Of a stretch of DNA of 64,000 nucleotides, positions 39,501-45,500 are shown in pieces (positions within the stretch are counted from its first letter, which is position 1; each line of letters opens with the position of its first letter). The stretch is from positions 18,829,523-18,893,522 of the forward strand of contig OZ007507.1 of assembly GCA_963931865.1 (NCBI GenBank), written 5' to 3'. The position numbers and the translations under genes are program-made. Origin of the DNA: Axinella damicornis. Its lineage: Eukaryota > Porifera > Demospongiae > Axinellida > Axinellidae. Below the pieces are notes generated by a model, which was not told the origin of the DNA, did not search any database, and saw only the letters and a program-made list of their open reading frames with translations.

Positions 39501-42500
39501 GATATTCTACATTAATAAATTGACAAGATGTCTGAACCCAGTGATCACACAAGGCTGATGGTGCATCAGAATAATTAACGAGCTATGCCAGACTCATGGT
39601 CACACAATGAGGAATGCAAGACCTGTGAAGCACATTTAATCAATTAATTAACTAGTGCATACGTGAATGCACGCAGAAGAGCCTCGCGGGAAGCGAGTTG
39701 GTAGTTGCTGTAAGACCAACTTATCTGGAATAGAGATTGTCATGTTTATGTATTCACAGCCTGGTACATGGTAAGTATATTCATGTGACTCATGGTGGCC
39801 GGGTAAGTATATTCACGACACCGTGACAGGACGACATTCGCGGCGTTAGTGCCCACGCGCACTTGTGAGAGTTCACCCCGCGCACTTGCCTTGCACAGTG
39901 ACAGTGCGTATGAGTGACGCCCTTATCGCATTCCTGAGCGTTACAAACACATAATTATATATATATATATATAAGCTAGCTCAGATTCCTGCCCTGCTGC
40001 ACGATTAGTTGCCTCGCTTCCCGCTCGGCAATTAAAGGGAGAAAGCAGTTGTGCGCTAGCCTCGTTCCCAGTCCCACGCCCAGCTTTCCGTCGCTGCTTA
40101 GTACGGTAGTGAGCAAAGCTACTTGTGTATAACGCTTCTGCTTTTGAGCCAGACAAGACAACTACAGAAATCCATCCAGCTACAGCACCAGGACCTGGAT
40201 AAGATAATTCAGGTAGATCAAAGAATTTGCCAAGGTCTTTGTCTTTCCCAAAACGGCCGTTTGGATGCTATGAGAGCGCTTCCTCATCGCTAAAATTACA
40301 TGCGAAACATTTATTCCTCCTTTTGTGCGGACAGATCGGCACTTTGCACCTCTGCGGAGGCACACAGCACCTCCGGGTGCCGGCACCGCCTTCCACAGTG
40401 CGCTACGATGGTGGGCCGTACCACTTTTTATGCCGCTGCCGCCCCTGTGATCATATGGAGAATGATAATGTTAGGAGGGACTCACCTCCCATATAGTCAA
40501 TTTGCTTCAGAGTTCTCTGTTGAATCATCAATTACATTGATACATTGATTGTAGGGTTGTTATAGTATTGTGTGAATAGTGGGCACCTTAAATGTGCTCT
40601 AAAGCAATTTTGAACCAGTGACTAAATATATTGCGATTTCTTTTCAAGTATGAAGAAATGGTGGCCAAAGGGACCACAACAGCACTCCTAACTTTGCCAC
40701 TAGGGTGAGTTTCAGCACATAACCATCAGAAATAACAAACTTTGTAGTCAGAATCTTTGTGGGCCTTTCGTAAGCAGTCACATTTACTCTCCCCTACCAG
40801 GAGTGTAATTACTAGGGGCGGTGTTACATTAACTTTTCAGATGAAGCTATGACTGCCATAACTATATATCCCAGGCTATGAACTCATGCGCTCAGAGGAG
40901 TTTCAAGTCTCCCACAAGCAGCATCCTTCGAAATCAAATGCTCAACATATTGGGTGCAGTCACATCTCGCTAGTTCCCGATCGCCAACATAATAACACAG
41001 ACACATAGTTCAGCATGTCAAAGAAAATGGTAGTGAGAAGGATGCACACCGCAGCTACTCTGCAAAGAGAGTCTTCCATTTCAGGGGTGGATACAGGATT
41101 TGTGAAAGGGAGAGGGAATATGCCCTGTTCCCCCCCCCCCCCCCCCCCCCCCCCCCTTTCCCCCCCTCCTGGATCCGCCCCTGCATTTCAGACCTCAACT
41201 TTATACTGTCTACTGATGTTTTCTTTCTGCTTCTGATGCCTATGGTAACTAGCAAAATTCATATTCATTGTTTGCCCCACTTTGGATGGGAAAGGTATTA
41301 AAAAGTAGTCAGCTATGTACATACAATTAAATTGACAATACAATTCAGGACAAACAGTTTCGGGGTACGTCTTTTCCCAGCCATAGCATCAGTGTATGCT
41401 ATGACCAAATAACTTAAAATCGACTTCAACTATGACAACATCCATGGAGAGACTTTTGCAACCACTTACCAGCTTTGGTGCTTCCCACAATTGATGCTGT
41501 AGCTACCACTGAACACTCCAGCTCAGTTACTCCAGTGATGCTGGCACACACCTGCACTGGTCCTCCTCCTGCCACATTCTCAGCCACAGTGTCTGAAGCC
41601 ATCACCATCTGAACCATAGCACTAGTCGCTGAAATGTAAAAAGTATCCATGAAAGTTTATTCCTCTGGAGGTAACAAAGAGGCAGTGAGTATACCGTAAG
41701 GTTACGGGATCCCCGTGCAGTGGGCGTGGTCAGACAATTTGTTCAACCCCCTTTTCGGCAGGAAGTAGGGCAATGGGTTAGGGTATACTAGGGCCAGGGC
41801 CGGTTCTAGATGCACGTGCGTTTCTGGTACCTATACTTAAAGTATGTACTTCCTGCCGGACCAATATCCACGTCATTACAAAAACGCTTCGTCCGGCCCT
41901 TTCTATACTGTTCGTGCCTATTTCAATACGGTCTTCCAAGTCCAAGTCGGATCACACGGCTTTATTTTTTGGTGACAGAAAAACTATGAAATAGCGCATA
42001 ATTAAGTACACTGTATACGGTACGCGTATCCGCGCGCAGGGATCCCGTAACCTTAAGTAGACATGCAAGCATGGTTGCACATACGTCTGTGGCAATTAAT
42101 AGCCATGGTAGTAATTTGAATCACTGGTATACTATAGCCTGCAGGAACAGTCCATTCTCTAATGAACATGCAATCATTGCACAGGTTGGCAGTGCAAAGA
42201 GGCATATTGCATGCATCACTAGGATGGAAAGGTGTAAAGATATACCCTCTATGCTGCAGCAAATGAGTCAGCATAGTTGAAACACATTTGCACCACAGTC
42301 ACAACTCTAGTGCATGACACGCAGATAGCATCACAGTCACAACTCTAGTGCATGACACGTAGATAGCATCACAGTCACGACTCCAGTGCATGACACGCAG
42401 ATAGCATCACAGTCACAACTGTGGACTATAGCTAGAGCGGTAGAGGCTACCATATTGCAACAAAGATTTCAATTGTTGATGCCATAATCTGTAATTTGTT

Positions 42501-45500
42501 GCCTGATTCACTGTATACGTACCTGTGTTGGAAGTCACTTGTCACGTTACACTGACCTTAGTCTAGTGGCTGTGGCTACAACTAGTCTGGATCCCAGACC
42601 CCAGGCTACGACAGCGATGGGGACTACCGTACGTAAAGAAAGACAGTGTGAGTGCTCTCATCTGTTCTGTACATGTTCTGCAGAGCACATGCATGCTGGC
42701 TATGTGGTGCATTTTGTGTCACATCCTGAGGTCCGAGGTTGTGATATGCTACATTCTGATGACAGTCGTGTGCATGCAACAGCTCCACGTTCTGCATGTG
42801 CACTAGTTCGGGCTTACCCCACAAGTTCAAGCATTCATTCTCCTAGTTTACATACATGCACAGTCACTGCCTCGCTTGAGACCAGTCCAGTTCCTGTGAA
42901 GTACCAGATCACTCCACATTCCACCACTGGATGCGATTTGGAAAGGGGTGTACCCAGGAAATAGATAATAAGAAGCAGCTGATATACCATACTTTCACGG
43001 TGGGGAAAGTTTTGTAGTATTCGCAGGTGACACAAATAGAAAACATGCAAGTATTTTTCCACATCTAAGCATGGCTGTTCTTCGTGTTTCTGGGCTCATG
43101 CTCATACAGCCGACAGAGTAAAATGGCAAGGAAGCTGAAAGCAGTGATAATGCAATGAAAGTACAAAGTTATCCCTTCCAAATGACTGAAAATTCACGAC
43201 TAACGTTTTCCCACACGCCGTGCAGTTTGTCAGCTGCTTTGCAGCCAGCAATAAAGCACCTCCAGACACAGTATGGCAACAGCAATGACAAATACGTAGC
43301 TTCCCTCCTGCTCTGTTCCTGCACCGTACCGTTCTGTACTGCATACATACTTCTTTAAACTGCATGCACATAAACGGGTTGCCAAAACTGGCCAGTTGTG
43401 TATCAGTGCTTAAAAGCACTTTACAATTATTAACACAATGGATACCTTGAATGTCACTGATCACAGCAGTCATTGAAGAAGATAATATAAACAAAGAACT
43501 CTCATCGAACCTTAAACAATGACCTGCCAATAGCAATGTATACAAGAATGTCACCATAGTACAATGCATACCTTCATTATCAATGATGGTCACAGTAGTT
43601 GATGACGGTGCTACTATAGTAGTTCCAGAGGGAGTGACACTATCGACAGAGACTGTAAACGCATGATCAAACTCGAGATTGTCGTCATCTATTATCCCAT
43701 ATGTAGCACAGGCTGTGGTGCCAAAACTACCACCACTGGAAAAGGTCACTTCTTGAGGTGATGGCACAGTGTAGTCCGCACCCAACACTGAAAGGATTGA
43801 AAAGTTAGATGTAACTACAAACACCTCTCAGAAGAGGCCTGTATAACAGGATCCCCATAAACAAAGCTACCTAGTTAGCAAGCAGTATACGTAAACCAGT
43901 ACTCTCATTCCCAGGCTCTCTTGCAAGGGAGCAGAGGGCCTGGTACACACTCTTGTGCATGCCCAGTTCCCTCAGGAAAGCTGGTAATTTAGAAACCAGC
44001 CGTCATGTATACTTCAGAACAGAGTTTCAACATCGCACTCAAAAGTTCCTTCGTGTGCGCCAGCCAACACATGTTGATAGTGAGTGCTACAGACTGGAAT
44101 CTGCTAGTAATTAGTGATAACTGCAGACACTGATGGCATCATGGCACTGCTGCAACTCAGCAACTGAGCAACACAAAATTTTATCATACCGTAAGAACCA
44201 TATACACAGTTCGTACAGATTATTACACATTCAAGTACAATTATTATTATTGAAGATGATACAAACGTCTTGCTCTACTTACCATCGGGAAAGAAGGGTT
44301 GAAGCTGAAGATAAGCAGCTGCAAGTCATTCATCATGCTTATTACTGCCTATTGGCTGCAGGCTGAACCCAGGAAGTGAATGAACGTTCCAATGCTTGCA
44401 ATTGTGTCCTTGTGCACTTCCTACTAACTTTGGGGCTGTAACACATCTTTGGACCCAGCGGTCATTATCTGCTAACTATATGTGCAAGCAACTTGAGCTC
44501 CAGGCCGCCCAACTTCACCACCGAACCCCCAACTTCATTAGACACACACAGACAGACACACACACGCTTAAAATCTTGATACATTGTCTGTAGGGTGGGC
44601 TGGTATACTGAACTATCATCCATACCTTGTTCTACTATCCCTACAGCTGCTTACATGCTCTTGTATTGTATAGTAATCACGTGCAGTGACCAGTATTGAA
44701 TACTGCTCCCATGCAAGCATTGATGTTGTCAAATTAATGCCATGAGGTTGCAATTGCTGAACAGGTAGTATTGTTCTTCCTTCAGCTCCTAGCTTCAGGG
44801 TACATCTATAGTAGCCTACCACTACAGTACTACTACTAATACTACTACATCTACTACTACCTCTATGACCTACCCTTGATATCACCAGGAGCTCATAATG
44901 AGACCAACTACAGGGCCCAGATAGGTCTAAGACCAACTACAGGGCCCAGATAGGTCTAAGACCAACTACAGGGCCCAGATAGGTCTAAGACCAACTACAG
45001 GGCCCAGATAGGAAGCTTGCCAGTTTGCCAAATTAAAAGATCGCCAATATTGGCTGGCCAGCTAGAGCGTGTGCAGGAAGCAAGTCTGTACTACCTGCTG
45101 AGAGAGAGAGGTCGGCGGAGAAGCGCCTACAACTTCACAGACGGTGAACCGAATTAAAAGCATAGACAGACTACAGACTGCTGAACATGCGGTCATGGCC
45201 GACTGTGTACCTGTCCTGGGTCGTGCATCACTACCACAGCGTACGCATCATGGGCATTGCTGTGACCTCTCGGATAGCTGTTCGTCGATCGTGGGCCTCC
45301 AGATGCTGCTGAAAGTGTGATGGCCACGACACTGCTCTTCGTTTCGTACGTCTTCGTCCCGCTTCCCGATCGATCTCAAGCTTGTACAGTCAGTACAGTC
45401 ACGTCGAGTCGCGCTCGCGATCGCCAAATTTTAAAATCGCCAAATTTTGTACCGAGCCATTTCAGGCCATTTCGCCAAATTTAATGGCCGCCAAAATTTC

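Noticed and set aside
42539..42964. 141-codon plus-strand frame, rich in His, Cys and Thr
   Set aside because: Lies in an intron, no domain, no consistent codon pattern and no splice context. Probably chance.
43102..43824. 240-codon minus-strand frame
   Set aside because: Only its first part (43,572-43,787) is a Calx-beta exon. The rest is intron that happens to stay open past the GTATGC donor.
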